From the IMG/VR virus record IMGVR_UViG_3300042301_001934, positions 1 through 31,049 of that record: a DNA stretch of 31,049 bases; one strand, written 5' to 3'. Source of the stretch: a virus. The notes under the pieces are model-generated. The model saw only the letters and a list, made by a program, of their open reading frames with translations, did not search any database and had not been told where the DNA came from. A program made the position numbers and the translations under genes. Every line of letters starts with the position of its first letter. Within the stretch, counting starts at the first letter, position 1. Shown in pieces: positions 1 to 8,481 of this stretch.

Positions 1-259
1 CGTCAATTCTATATCCTAATAAAAATCTATTTGATGTATTAACACCAAAGTTTGTATAAATACTTGCACCTGTTTCATCAACAATTGCCAATGATGCCGT
101 TATTGGTATGCCACCCCCAGCCGCAACAATTAAAGCCCAAGGCACTTGAAAACGCAACCCTACTAAGTCCGAACGTTCAACGGATATAAAGAAAGGCTTA
201 TCAGCATCGCATATATTGCAATTGGCTTGTAAACTTGATGATTCCCAAAGATTATTCAT
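1..259 (-). CDS. Structural tail protein, 3' end outside window (partial)
   Basis: Reading from ATG at 259 the frame stays open to the window edge, giving the first 86 residues (MNNLWESSSLQANC...). I do not recognise the family. The N-terminus has a Cys-x2-Cys pair (residues 14 and 17), then a beta-rich stretch with a small glycine run (AAGGG). It starts 9 nt after the stop of the tail-tip gene and runs the same way, so it is probably another baseplate or tail-tip component of the same late operon. The role is inferred from position only. Confidence 0.7.
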   Translation of the reverse strand, partial: MNNLWESSSLQANCNICDADKPFFISVERSDLVGLRFQVPWALIVAAGGGIPITASLAIVDETGASIYTNFGVNTSNRFLLGYRID

Positions 260-268
260 AGTGCAAAA

Positions 269-2011
269 TTAGTATAAAACGTTTCCTTTTAGTAATATTT
301 CTCTTTTAAAATAGTCGTATTCAATAAAATCTAGTTCTCCTATCCACCCATTTTTAAATTTAACTTTTTGATATAACCCCAATGAATTAAAATCACAACA
401 ATATTCTAAACGAAATTCAAATGATAAATTTGTTTTTTTGCTTGGGTCTGATTTTTCAATTTCCCAATACTGCCAAAGATTATAATTGATAGCGTTTTGG
501 TCAGGGTCAAATGACATAGGGTAATTGTAATTTTTACAATCAGATTGTGTAATTACAATGACATTTGGATTGTCGTCTTCAAAAGAAGGCAAACTTGCAT
601 AAGGGCTATAAGATGTGCCTAATGTACGTGCATCCTCTATATCGCTAGATGTGTCATATATTAAAATCTTCGCCAAAGCTAATGTATCACCTTGGGTTTT
701 TAAACAGCCAGTGAAATTAAACCCACCTAAAGTAGCACCAATGGCATTCATCACAACAGCATCATATATTGAATCATTTCCATCTAATACAAATTGAGCT
801 GGACCAACTTGATAAACATTTGATTCTCTAGCTTCTTTGTAGTTAACATTTGTAATTGGTTCTAAGTATTCACCATTGAACCTTTTTAGCATTTCGTTAC
901 CGCTGTTATCGCTTGCATCAGTTCCATATCGCATGTTAAGACGTTTCAGTTTCCCTTGACCATTCCAACTAAAACAAACCGACCCTAATAACTTATCAGC
1001 ATCACTTGTGGTAAAGTCTAATATTGGAGTTGAACCCCAAATATCATTACCTATTAAATCTTTTCGGTTAAAGTATAAGTTTGAATTGTGCAAGTACCAA
1101 CGCGCGTTCCAAGGCGTTTTAATGACTGAAAGAAAAGTATCTAAAGTATATGATGGAGCATTGTTTGTAATCCAATCTTTAGCACCTGCCATATCAACGC
1201 CTTTAGTGGTATAAGCGGTTAAAAACGTAGCATAATAATATGGGTTAGATAGTAATGCATTGAATTGGTTGGTTGTGCTATAAAATATTGGATTAGTTGA
1301 ACTATTAGAAGTTAATCCGCAAACATCACAAACATTGTCTATGTAAGTTCGTATGTATGGTGCTGGCCATCCTAACTTGCAACCGCTAAACTTTTCATAT
1401 GGTTGATTTATTGGATTTACATTTGGTATTGGTGACCCTGGCAGTAATGAATTTAATCCATTGATAACTGCATTTAAAACAGAAATTACAATATTTATAT
1501 TGAATACTATAATATCATATACAGAGAAGAAAGCTAATATCATGTAATAGAAATACAATGGCCGAACCACATCGCAATATCTAAAACGTGGATGTGGGTT
1601 ACCTAATGCAGGGTATGCTTGAAATAAACCGCTTGTATTATCAGTAATTAACGTATCTTTTATGCACTCTTTTTCTAAGTTATATTCAACCAAATCGAAA
1701 CTCATCAAACACTCATTGTTATCACACCATTTAAGATTTGAATTGTCTAACTTGAAAGTTGTTTGCAATGAACTGCATGAAGTATCGGTAATGCGTACAC
1801 AAATCGAGTTTGAATACATATTTACGTTATCTATCAACGAATTGTAAACAAATGTATAGCAAGCCCCATCGACCTCAATTTCGCCTGTAACCTGGCGCAT
1901 AGGGTCAAATGTTTCATTTAACGATTCTAAGCGTTTATAGTTGTTTAGATTAACATTTTTAGTATAATCAGTCCAACTGCCTGTACAATTCAAACGCATT
2001 TCAACTACCAT
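269..2011 (-). CDS. Tail-tip / baseplate structural protein
   Basis: A 580-residue protein encoded directly after the tape measure gene. The overlap is 7 nt: the ATG sits inside the tape-measure stop region, which suggests translational coupling. In siphoviruses this slot holds distal-tail or tail-associated baseplate proteins, so a tail-tip role is likely. The sequence is rich in aromatic, Asn and Cys residues. A strongly hydrophobic segment lies near residues 150-190 (YFYYMILAFFSVYDIIVFNI followed by an Ile/Val/Leu-rich stretch), unusual for a soluble virion protein; it could be a membrane-active region used at DNA entry. No enzyme motif was seen. A second Met at residue 5 is an alternative start. 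Confidence 0.75.
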   Translation of the reverse strand: MVVEMRLNCTGSWTDYTKNVNLNNYKRLESLNETFDPMRQVTGEIEVDGACYTFVYNSLIDNVNMYSNSICVRITDTSCSSLQTTFKLDNSNLKWCDNNECLMSFDLVEYNLEKECIKDTLITDNTSGLFQAYPALGNPHPRFRYCDVVRPLYFYYMILAFFSVYDIIVFNINIVISVLNAVINGLNSLLPGSPIPNVNPINQPYEKFSGCKLGWPAPYIRTYIDNVCDVCGLTSNSSTNPIFYSTTNQFNALLSNPYYYATFLTAYTTKGVDMAGAKDWITNNAPSYTLDTFLSVIKTPWNARWYLHNSNLYFNRKDLIGNDIWGSTPILDFTTSDADKLLGSVCFSWNGQGKLKRLNMRYGTDASDNSGNEMLKRFNGEYLEPITNVNYKEARESNVYQVGPAQFVLDGNDSIYDAVVMNAIGATLGGFNFTGCLKTQGDTLALAKILIYDTSSDIEDARTLGTSYSPYASLPSFEDDNPNVIVITQSDCKNYNYPMSFDPDQNAINYNLWQYWEIEKSDPSKKTNLSFEFRLEYCCDFNSLGLYQKVKFKNGWIGELDFIEYDYFKREILLKGNVLY

Positions 2012-4683
2012 GTTCGCATTTTGTTTTTAAGCGTTATTCTATTCATTTGGCCTGCAACCGCTTGACCAAATCCTTGTGCATCGAAGTTGTTGTTTACCGA
2101 TAATTCACGTTGTTTCAATAACTCTCGAATACTTTGCATTTCGTATAATAGTGCCGTGCTTGTAGTTGATTCGTTTATTGTGTTATGGTCACTTACTATT
2201 GCATCGGGGTCTAATCCGTTTCTAGTTATGTAAAAATTTCCGTCATCTAATTGTTTTACAACCATGTCACGTTTATGTAATCCTTCAAATAAGTTTCTAT
2301 GTTTTGATGTTAGTTCCTCATCCATTACAAATTCTTTTTTATGGTATTTGTAACCACGATTACCTAACTTAGTTGATACATCGTTCGGATCACCTTCACC
2401 AGTATAACCACCATCTTTGAATCCTGCATCTATACTACGAACGGCGTTTGTTGCTGCAAATATACCCGCTGCAATTGCTATCACATTAGCGGCAATGGCA
2501 AACGGTGCAGCAGGGCCTAATGTACTTGCGTTAGTTATGGCTACTATCGCATTTGATACTGCCAATGCTTGATTTGATACTATAACGGCTGCATCGATTA
2601 CCCTTTGAGCACGTTCGTACTTTTCACGCTTTTCTAAAAGTTCTTGTAACCTATCTTCTTCGATTTTTAAAGACTTATCGCTTAACCCCTTAGTAGCTTG
2701 TACACGTTCTTCTTGAAGTCTAATTAGTTCATCGTTCTTTTGCTTCTCAATGTCGATAGCTTGTTGCGCAGCATCAGCTAAAGCCATAGTTTCATCGAAG
2801 ATTTGCATTTTTGCCTCCGCTACGTCTTGCTTGTCTTTTTCTTTTTTCTTTTTACGTGCATCTTCGTCTTGTGCATCTTTCTCAAGTCGTGCTTTAGTTT
2901 CAAATGCAGAAGGTGTAATTGTAGAAATATCGCCGCTAGAACCTGGCAAAAACTCGCCAGTTATAGGGTCTAATGTTTTAGCTTTCTTTTTAGTTTCTTC
3001 TTGCTTTTTTAGTAACGCATTTATTTGCTCTTGTTCGTATTTATAACGAATTTCATTTGCTAATTTAAAGCGAACTTCTTCAACATCAAGTATAGATTTA
3101 CCAGCCTTTTTATAAGCTGAAATAATATTATCAAAGTGTTCGTTAAGTTTAAATAATTCATAATCTTGCGCTGTTGATGTAGCTTTTGATTTATCTTCTT
3201 CAAATGATTTTTTAGCTGTTAAATAATCTTGATTAATTTTTTCTAATGCTTTTTTTCTAGCTTCAATAGCTTTTTTTTCTTTGTCTGTTAACCCTTCGTC
3301 TTGACCTTGTTTTGCTAAGTCCGCTTTTCTTTGTGCGTTTGCTCTTAATTGCAAAAGCCTTTCTTGCATATTTTCTATGACCGACCTATTAGCTCCAATT
3401 CGGTTCGCTTCATAAATTGCCTTTTCTAGTTTTTTTATATCATTAACGGTTTCATCTACTTGCACTTTAACAGCTTTCTTTTGAATCTCGAGTGCATCGG
3501 CTAAAGTACCTTGACCTATAAACCTTAACCCGAAATTTTTAAATTCGCCACTAAGTAAATTATCAATACCCTTTAACCCTTCACGAGCCACAATTAACCA
3601 ATTTCGGTAAGCAGGTATAAGTCCTTCGCCTATTTCAGTTTTTAGGTTTTCTATGTTAGCCTGCAAAATCTTTTGTTGATTCGATACTGAATCCGAGGTG
3701 CGTGCAAAATCACCTTGAGCATCGCTACTTTGTTTGAGTATCTCCGTATACGCTGCTAATACTTTTGTTTGTGGTGTTAAAGCCTCTTTTGTAGTGCTTA
3801 TTAACTTTTCCTTCATTGCCGTTTGTCTTAACGTTGCATCGTCAAGTAAAATTCCATATCGTCTTAGTGGTTCGGCTTCACCTCGTAACGCTCCGCCAAT
3901 GGCTTCAATGGCTTCTTGTGGCGATGTGTTATGGAACGAAGCTAAGTCGGCTGCCATAGCGGACATCTTTATTGAGAAGTCGTTTAACTCACCACCTGAC
4001 AAACCTGCTGATTTGCCAAATATAGCAAATGTGGATGCAGCGTCTAATGCTTGTTGTTGCGACATACCGAAGGCATCCGCAGTCGTTTTTGACCAATCTA
4101 ATATCTCTTGTGACGTTTCGCCAAACACCACGCCTGTTTTGCTTATTGTTTCGTTTATGTCACTAACTGCTTGAATGCTTGACGAAGCAAAGTTAGTTAT
4201 CCCCGAAACAATAGATTCAACCGCAAATACACCCGCACCAAGTCCAATTCCTTGCATGATAGACGAACCAACCCCGCCTAACTTATTACCCATTGTTTGG
4301 GTCTTAGCTGTAACGGCTGTAATTTGGTTTTCAACCTTATGCAAGCCTTGTAATAAGCCTTTGACCGCATTTGGGTCGTTGGTTTTTCGTAGTTGTTCCT
4401 GAAGTTTCTTTTGTTCTTCGGTTAGTTTCTTAGTAGCTTCAACCTGTTTTTTTTGCGCCTCAACTATTGAATCCGCAGCCTTTCTAGTTCGTTGAAGTTC
4501 ATCATTGTATTGCTTAACCTTTTTAGGGTCATTCGTTTCTAACATTTGACGTTCTAAACGACCACCTTTAACACGTAGTTCATCGAGTAGTTGGTCTTGC
4601 TTTTTCATTTCAGCACCAACCGCTTGAAGGTCTTTTGTGTTAGTATCCCAACTAATCTTGGCTATAAGGTCTAAGATTTCCAT
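2005..4683 (-). CDS. Tail tape measure protein
   Basis: An 892-residue protein. Residues 1-135 are highly charged coiled coil (many K/E/Q heptads). A Gly/Ala-rich hydrophobic patch follows near 135-175. A region resembling the PhageMin_Tail tape-measure domain covers about 180-300 (SKTGVVFGETSQEILDWSK, then an EAIGGALRGEAEPLRRYGI-like motif). More coiled coil spans about 420-700. Hydrophobic Ala/Ile segments lie near 690-755, and the C-terminal tail is hydrophilic. Tape measure proteins set tail length; at the usual ~0.15 nm per residue this predicts a tail of about 130 nm. It is preceded by a frameshifting tail-chaperone pair, the classic arrangement, though a lipoprotein gene intervenes. 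Confidence 0.93.
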   Translation of the reverse strand: MEILDLIAKISWDTNTKDLQAVGAEMKKQDQLLDELRVKGGRLERQMLETNDPKKVKQYNDELQRTRKAADSIVEAQKKQVEATKKLTEEQKKLQEQLRKTNDPNAVKGLLQGLHKVENQITAVTAKTQTMGNKLGGVGSSIMQGIGLGAGVFAVESIVSGITNFASSSIQAVSDINETISKTGVVFGETSQEILDWSKTTADAFGMSQQQALDAASTFAIFGKSAGLSGGELNDFSIKMSAMAADLASFHNTSPQEAIEAIGGALRGEAEPLRRYGILLDDATLRQTAMKEKLISTTKEALTPQTKVLAAYTEILKQSSDAQGDFARTSDSVSNQQKILQANIENLKTEIGEGLIPAYRNWLIVAREGLKGIDNLLSGEFKNFGLRFIGQGTLADALEIQKKAVKVQVDETVNDIKKLEKAIYEANRIGANRSVIENMQERLLQLRANAQRKADLAKQGQDEGLTDKEKKAIEARKKALEKINQDYLTAKKSFEEDKSKATSTAQDYELFKLNEHFDNIISAYKKAGKSILDVEEVRFKLANEIRYKYEQEQINALLKKQEETKKKAKTLDPITGEFLPGSSGDISTITPSAFETKARLEKDAQDEDARKKKKEKDKQDVAEAKMQIFDETMALADAAQQAIDIEKQKNDELIRLQEERVQATKGLSDKSLKIEEDRLQELLEKREKYERAQRVIDAAVIVSNQALAVSNAIVAITNASTLGPAAPFAIAANVIAIAAGIFAATNAVRSIDAGFKDGGYTGEGDPNDVSTKLGNRGYKYHKKEFVMDEELTSKHRNLFEGLHKRDMVVKQLDDGNFYITRNGLDPDAIVSDHNTINESTTSTALLYEMQSIRELLKQRELSVNNNFDAQGFGQAVAGQMNRITLKNKMRTW

Positions 4684-4684
4684 A

Positions 4685-4924
4685 TTATTGGCAATTTACA
4701 AATACGTTGTTAGAATGATTTGTAGCTTTTAAACTATCTTCTTGCTCTTGTGCTGTTAACGGCCAATTCGTGTATGCTTGGCTATGTGTGGCAATAGTAT
4801 CGCCAAATGTGCCTATGCCATAGACTGTACATGTAAAGTTATTGCCACCGTTCAAAGTAGCTTGATTACATGAAAATAACCCTGCCAAAGCAAGTAATCC
4901 GAGTATAAATAGTATTCCTTTCAT
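4685..4924 (-). CDS. Small phage lipoprotein (moron candidate)
   Basis: 79 residues starting with a lipoprotein signal peptide: MKG, a hydrophobic core of Ile/Leu/Ala, then the lipobox LFSC with the modified Cys at residue 19. The mature part (~60 residues) is polar, Asn/Thr-rich, with two further cysteines. It should be exported and lipid-anchored. Its place between the tail chaperones and the tape measure gene is unusual. Small phage lipoproteins in other phages block superinfection (T5 Llp, the TP-J34 lipoprotein), so superinfection exclusion is a reasonable guess but is not shown. A TAACTTTG promoter element ends 4 nt before the ATG, suggesting transcription independent of the late operon. 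Confidence 0.75.
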   Translation of the reverse strand: MKGILFILGLLALAGLFSCNQATLNGGNNFTCTVYGIGTFGDTIATHSQAYTNWPLTAQEQEDSLKATNHSNNVFVNCQ

Positions 4925-4928
4925 ATCG

Positions 4929-4936
4929 CAAAGTTA
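4929..4936 (-). promoter_or_regulatory. Bacteroidota -7 element for the lipoprotein gene
   Basis: On the minus strand TAACTTTG, matching TAnnTTTG, followed by exactly 4 nt and then ATG. No good -33 TTTG was found. A start of transcription at or next to the A of the ATG would make a leaderless mRNA, as at three other genes in this window. Confidence 0.45.
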
Positions 4937-5179
4937 ACGTAATTTAGATTTATTTTGATTAGTTTTTTTTGCGTCTTCTATTTTGCGTGCATGAATATTG
5001 TTTGCATAGATAAATTGATACCAACTTTCTAAACTCCATGTACTTAACTCTTTGATTTTCAAAGGGTCACGTTCGGCAATGGCAAATAAAAGATAATTGT
5101 ATTCTTCAATGTGCTTTGTTACTAGCTTTTCTGCGTCAACTTCGGTAATTGCCCTATTCTTTCTTCGACTGCCTGCCAT
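4934..5179 (-). CDS. Tail assembly chaperone, T-like domain (made by -1 frameshift)
   Basis: 81 residues from its own ATG, basic N-terminus (MAGSRRKNR), mostly helical. It lies in the -1 frame relative to the preceding 174-residue gene and overlaps it by 58 nt. Its frame is open upstream of its ATG back to a T7 slippery run at 5245-5251, so a -1 shift there would fuse residues 1-134 of the upstream protein to 103 further residues (237 in total). This matches the gpG/gpGT organisation found just before tape measure genes in long-tailed phages. The T domain would recruit the tail tube protein to the tape measure. Independent translation from the ATG is also possible. Confidence 0.75.
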   Translation of the reverse strand: MAGSRRKNRAITEVDAEKLVTKHIEEYNYLLFAIAERDPLKIKELSTWSLESWYQFIYANNIHARKIEDAKKTNQNKSKLR

Positions 5180-5646
5180 ACGGCTAACAAATCTTTCGCT
5201 GATATATTTTGTGAGGCGTTCATGCTGTTGAATGCCTCCAACGTAAAAAAATCACGTTCCTCCTTCCAAATAGCTTTCTTTTTGCTTTGCCAATCTAAAT
5301 CATATTCTATCGGTTCGCCTTCCAACATGAAGTAAACGCACGCTAGTTCTTCATACATTGTGCGTTGTGCTATCATACCCAAACGGCCTTTTAAATTTTG
5401 ACCAACTGCCACCATATCTTCTTTGAGTGCCTTTAGGTCTTTGGCTTCCATTGCTCGGTCTATTAAGAGTTGAGCGATACCTTCCATGAACCCCTGCGAC
5501 ACTCCCGAACGGATAAATATTTCCTGTATTTCGGCTACCATGTAACGAGTACGGAGTATTTGGTCAGCTTGTCTAATGTCGTAGAATTTGTGCTTACCTA
5601 TGACCTTGATAGGTTGTTGTGTTTTACTTGGATGTTGTGGTTGCAT
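5122..5646 (-). CDS. Tail assembly chaperone, G-like protein
   Basis: 174 residues, predicted mostly helical, with no signal peptide or membrane segment. Assigned from context: it lies just upstream of the tape measure gene and overlaps a second frame that a -1 shift could fuse to it. A T TTT TTT slippery heptamer covers codons 132-134. In lambda-like phages the equivalent pair (gpG, gpGT) coats the tape measure protein during tail assembly. I see no sequence motif that proves it; an alternative is a head-tail connector. It begins 2 nt after the stop of the terminase large subunit gene, so it is co-transcribed with it. Confidence 0.7.
   Translation of the reverse strand: MQPQHPSKTQQPIKVIGKHKFYDIRQADQILRTRYMVAEIQEIFIRSGVSQGFMEGIAQLLIDRAMEAKDLKALKEDMVAVGQNLKGRLGMIAQRTMYEELACVYFMLEGEPIEYDLDWQSKKKAIWKEERDFFTLEAFNSMNASQNISAKDLLAVWQAVEERIGQLPKLTQKS
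5245..5251 (-). other. Slippery heptamer T TTT TTT for -1 frameshift
   Basis: Minus strand GAT TTT TTT ACG in the frame of the 174-residue gene. The heptamer is X XXY YYZ compatible. After a -1 slip the frame reads TAC GTT GGA ... with no stop until 4934. Placement just upstream of the tape measure gene fits programmed frameshifting in tail chaperone genes. Confidence 0.65.
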
Positions 5647-5648
5647 TG

Positions 5649-6983
5649 TTATAGTTTTCGTTTAGCAAAATTATTAAAGTAAGTAGCCAATAAATACACA
5701 AAGCAGTCAACTAAGTGCATACCAAATTCAGTATTACCACTTGTTTTGTATAGCTTATCGCTACCATCCATAGTTTGCGCAATTTGCATGTCGTGTATTA
5801 ATTCTTTGCAATTTACACCACAAATGTTTATTCTAGGATGATTTTGTAAAATATTATTTACAAAGATACGTAATTCAGTATGTGCTGTTGCCTTGGTATA
5901 GTTTAGCAATGGCTTAGACATTTGCGATAACCCTAAGTTTAATTCCGTTCTAATTATGTTGTGCATGGTTGTGTTGATAGAATCATAACCAGCATTTCTA
6001 GCACCGCCAGCAGGATCAGAAGTAACCAAAAACACAGCACCATGATAATCGGATTTAATTCTAGTTAGCAACTCTTTTAGTGGGCAATTATTGACTTTGT
6101 AAGACTTGATTACATTCAAAAAACCACCTTCGACAAATTGAGATACTACACACGTTGCAGGGTCAATATTGAAGTCAAAAGATAAGTATAAAGGTAACTG
6201 CCTATTGTAGATTAAAGGCACTTTCGATACGTGCTTATCTTGGTCGAATGCGTAAAAATATGGGTTTTTGTTTTCCTCAATACCCCAAAATCCATGCACG
6301 TTAACATTGAGTAAGTTTTGCCTATTGCCATAGTTTAGTTCCAATGTACGCAAATAGGCTTCCTGGTCGATGTATTCATTGTGTAAGTAGGTAGAATGAT
6401 TTATGTGTATATCACCTTCAAATCGTTCGTGCGCTTTGTATGAATCTGAATCGCTGAAGAAAAATGACTTTAACCAATGCTTCTCACTAACTGGGTTAAA
6501 AGATACAATAAGTTGCAATGTTTTAGCCTTTGGAGTTCTAAGGACCGAGTTAATCATTGTAACTTGGTCTTCTTTACACTTATCAACCTCATCTATCCAA
6601 ATATGTGTTGCGTCTGAAATACCCTTAGTCTTTTCGGCATCGTCTAAGCCAAACGGCAAAAGTTGTTTGCCTGTTAGCTTGTTTGTGAATATCATTGAGC
6701 TATTGTAAGCCTCTGAATATTCAAATGAATCTTTGTATTTTGAGTTCTTGATATAATTTACAATATCCCGAAAAGTAGTATCTCTTAACGTGGTCTTCTC
6801 ATGCCTACAATAAACAATATTAATATGTTCTTCTAAGAATGTGAGTGCTAATAGTTTAAGGATTACATGGTTTGTTTTCCCACTACCACGGCCACCAAAT
6901 AAAACTAAGTACCTATGATTTGATTCAAGTATAGGTATAAAATGTTTCGAGTATTGGTTGCGTTCAATTCTAACTAACTTCAT
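5649..6983 (-). CDS. terL: Terminase large subunit
   Basis: 444 residues, a normal length for TerL. The N-terminal ATPase has Walker A GGRGSGKT (residues 30-37) and Walker B IWIDE (D131/E132), followed by SFNPV (161-165), typical of the coupling region. The C-terminal RNase H-like nuclease starts with LSFDFNIDPATC (metal-binding D270) and continues with TSDPAGG (D323). It packages DNA into the prohead by translocation and makes headful or site-specific cuts. It overlaps the small subunit stop by one base and is followed 2 nt later by the tail chaperone gene. Relatedness to PBSX/P22-type large terminases is likely from the motif spacing. Confidence 0.96.
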   Translation of the reverse strand: MKLVRIERNQYSKHFIPILESNHRYLVLFGGRGSGKTNHVILKLLALTFLEEHINIVYCRHEKTTLRDTTFRDIVNYIKNSKYKDSFEYSEAYNSSMIFTNKLTGKQLLPFGLDDAEKTKGISDATHIWIDEVDKCKEDQVTMINSVLRTPKAKTLQLIVSFNPVSEKHWLKSFFFSDSDSYKAHERFEGDIHINHSTYLHNEYIDQEAYLRTLELNYGNRQNLLNVNVHGFWGIEENKNPYFYAFDQDKHVSKVPLIYNRQLPLYLSFDFNIDPATCVVSQFVEGGFLNVIKSYKVNNCPLKELLTRIKSDYHGAVFLVTSDPAGGARNAGYDSINTTMHNIIRTELNLGLSQMSKPLLNYTKATAHTELRIFVNNILQNHPRINICGVNCKELIHDMQIAQTMDGSDKLYKTSGNTEFGMHLVDCFVYLLATYFNNFAKRKL

Positions 6984-7237
6984 TATTTTTCAATGAATAA
7001 AGTATCGCCTCCAGTATTATCGGTTACAGATACTTCTTGCTTTTCGATAGGCTTACCAAAGGCATGCTCATAAACAAACTTTAGCAAACTTGGTTCGTTT
7101 GTTTCAATTAAGTAATTTAACGCCCCTTCCTTGCTTCCAAATTTATTTACAAGGGTTTGCATAGCTATTTGCCTTGTATTCAATTCTTCCGCTACTGATT
7201 TGCGTCCTGCGCCTATTCTTGCACCACCTTTAGCCAT
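6983..7237 (-). CDS. terS: Terminase small subunit-like protein
   Basis: 84 residues. The N-terminus AKGGARIGAGRKS is a Gly/Arg/Lys motif frequent at the start of small DNA-binding terminase-associated proteins in Bacteroidota phages. The remainder is helical (RQIAMQTLVNKFGSKEGALNYL). It would recognise the packaging site and hand DNA to TerL, whose ATG overlaps its stop by one base. It is short for a small subunit, so only the DNA-binding and oligomerisation core may be present. The assignment rests on the motif plus immediate linkage to terL. Confidence 0.75.
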   Translation of the reverse strand: MAKGGARIGAGRKSVAEELNTRQIAMQTLVNKFGSKEGALNYLIETNEPSLLKFVYEHAFGKPIEKQEVSVTDNTGGDTLFIEK

Positions 7238-7272
7238 AGTTTGAATTTACTTGATTATTCAATGCGAACTTG

Positions 7273-7413
7273 TCACATTGTCGCACTTAGTATGCACAAA
7301 ATTACGCTAAAGTCTAAGAATATGCAAATTAATTTTGCAGCGTTGATTTCGCTTTGTTTGTCTTGATCTGATTCGGCCTTTAGATTTCGGCCTATTGTTG
7401 TGTAGAATAGCAT
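7273..7413 (-). CDS. Small single-pass membrane protein (hypothetical)
   Basis: 46 codons starting 2 nt after the stop of the 163-residue gene. The N-terminal half is polar (about MLFYTTIGRNLKAESDQDKQ); the C-terminal half is one hydrophobic segment (AKLICIFLDFSVILCILSA), giving an N-out or N-in single-pass protein. Support comes from the tight spacing and the membrane-like composition; otherwise it is unrecognised and could be spurious. Confidence 0.4.
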   Translation of the reverse strand: MLFYTTIGRNLKAESDQDKQSEINAAKLICIFLDFSVILCILSATM

Positions 7414-7415
7414 GG

Positions 7416-7907
7416 TTAAATCATTAAAGAGTGGGTAAAATTTATTAAATGTCTAGTTGTTATTATTTTTTTATCAATAAGACTTTTTGCAAAAAATCTT
7501 TTTTCCTTTGGGTTATATCTACCGCATGTTAATAAAGTGCAAAGTGCATCTTCTAAAGAATCCTTTAGCTCTCTTTCCCAAATCTTGTGCCCTACCAATA
7601 TGTTGTCTTCTGATGGTGTTATAAAATCGCTTATACCATTAAGTATAATAGATTCTCTTTCAATTATTTTTAATTCAACTTCTTCACGAGTTAACCCATA
7701 TTTAGAGCTTGAAAAATCACCCCCAATGCTATAATATAATTCAATCATAGTATCGGTGCTTTTACCAACTTTTTTTGCCTTAACATTAACGCCATTAAAA
7801 TTAACATTGTAAAAATCTGTTTCGTACCATATAGATTCATTTTCAAAATGATAACGACCATTAGACCAATATTTAGATGCGGGTTTAATAAATTGCGAAA
7901 TGTTCAT
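7416..7907 (-). CDS. Hypothetical protein, 163 aa
   Basis: Unrecognised soluble protein. The N-terminal half is beta-like with many aromatics (YWSNGRYHFENESIWYETDF); the C-terminal half is helical and charged with a Cys-containing segment (EDALCTLLTCGRY). It sits between the small DNA-binding genes and the terminase genes and has its own candidate promoter (TACATTTG, 20-nt leader). It may belong to the start of the late transcript. Confidence 0.7.
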   Translation of the reverse strand: MNISQFIKPASKYWSNGRYHFENESIWYETDFYNVNFNGVNVKAKKVGKSTDTMIELYYSIGGDFSSSKYGLTREEVELKIIERESIILNGISDFITPSEDNILVGHKIWERELKDSLEDALCTLLTCGRYNPKEKRFFAKSLIDKKIITTRHLINFTHSLMI

Positions 7908-7931
7908 TGTTCTTAGTTTTTATTTCTGATA

Positions 7932-7939
7932 CAAATGTA
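7932..7939 (-). promoter_or_regulatory. Candidate promoter for the 163-aa gene / packaging operon
   Basis: Minus strand TACATTTG (TAnnTTTG) followed by a predicted start near 7927 and a 20-nt leader to the ATG at 7907. No matching -33 TTTG at 19-21 nt. A perfect 14-bp palindrome GTTGTTATAACAAC lies 70 nt upstream (8007-8020) and could be an operator. Confidence 0.4.
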
Positions 7940-8006
7940 CATTCTACTTTTGAATTAATTATATAAAATATTGTGAATGTGCATAATTTTGCGGTGAATG
8001 ACCATT

Positions 8007-8020
8007 GTTGTTATAACAAC
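8007..8020. repeat. 14-bp perfect palindrome, operator candidate
   Basis: GTTGTTATAACAAC, in the 150-nt gap between the HTH gene (ends 8058) and the promoter of the next gene. There is no following T-run on either strand, so it is not a terminator. A dimeric repressor site is possible; the HTH proteins encoded just upstream are candidates to bind it. Confidence 0.4.
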
Positions 8021-8057
8021 TATTGTATAGTAGTAGTTATTATTGATATTTATTTAT

Positions 8058-8444
8058 TTATTCCAAAACACTAGATTCTGCGGTTATCCAGCATTTGTAT
8101 CGATTAACATTAAAAAATCCATTACCTTCATCTTCTTGGATAGGTCTACCACGTTCGATATAGGGTGTTAATCCTAATCGTTTGATGAAGTGCTTGCATC
8201 GGTGTATGGTCCAACCGAAATGGTGCGCTATCTTGTATGGCGACATGATTTCGGCATTGAGTTTCAAGTAGTCGGTTTGTTCATCGGTTAAGTCGCCATA
8301 GTATCGTGAGCGGTCGGCTTTAAGGTTATTGGCTTGAAGGAACTTAGATAATGTGTTTTGGCTAATACGTATTTCTTTGCGTATTTGTGGTCCTGTTAAG
8401 GCTTGGAAGTTATCGAGTATAAATTTTTCTTGTTGTGGTGTCAT
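8058..8444 (-). CDS. Helix-turn-helix DNA-binding protein
   Basis: 128 residues with two HTH-like helical units in a row. The first is near residues 15-37 (TGPQIRKEIRISQNTLSKFLQ), the second near 65-90 (SPYKIAHHFGWTIHRCKHFIKRLG). The C-terminus is Gly/Arg-containing and acidic. Probably a transcriptional regulator or a DNA-binding packaging accessory. It is followed by the palindrome at 8007-8020 and the promoter of the packaging operon, so control of late genes is a sensible hypothesis. Confidence 0.65.
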   Translation of the reverse strand: MTPQQEKFILDNFQALTGPQIRKEIRISQNTLSKFLQANNLKADRSRYYGDLTDEQTDYLKLNAEIMSPYKIAHHFGWTIHRCKHFIKRLGLTPYIERGRPIQEDEGNGFFNVNRYKCWITAESSVLE

Positions 8445-8481
8445 GTTAAGTTTGTTTAGTTGTGTTAAGGTAAAATATAGG

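Noticed and set aside
3734-4402. Long plus-strand open frames opposite the tape measure gene
   Set aside because: They mirror the codon pattern of the minus-strand gene, have no promoter or recognisable protein pattern, and are shadows.
5861-5868. TATCTTTG box inside the terminase gene (also TAAATTTG at 424-431 on the plus strand and TAACTTTG inside the tape measure gene)
   Set aside because: Lone -7 boxes are frequent by chance in AT-rich DNA; no -33 box and no gene start at the right distance.
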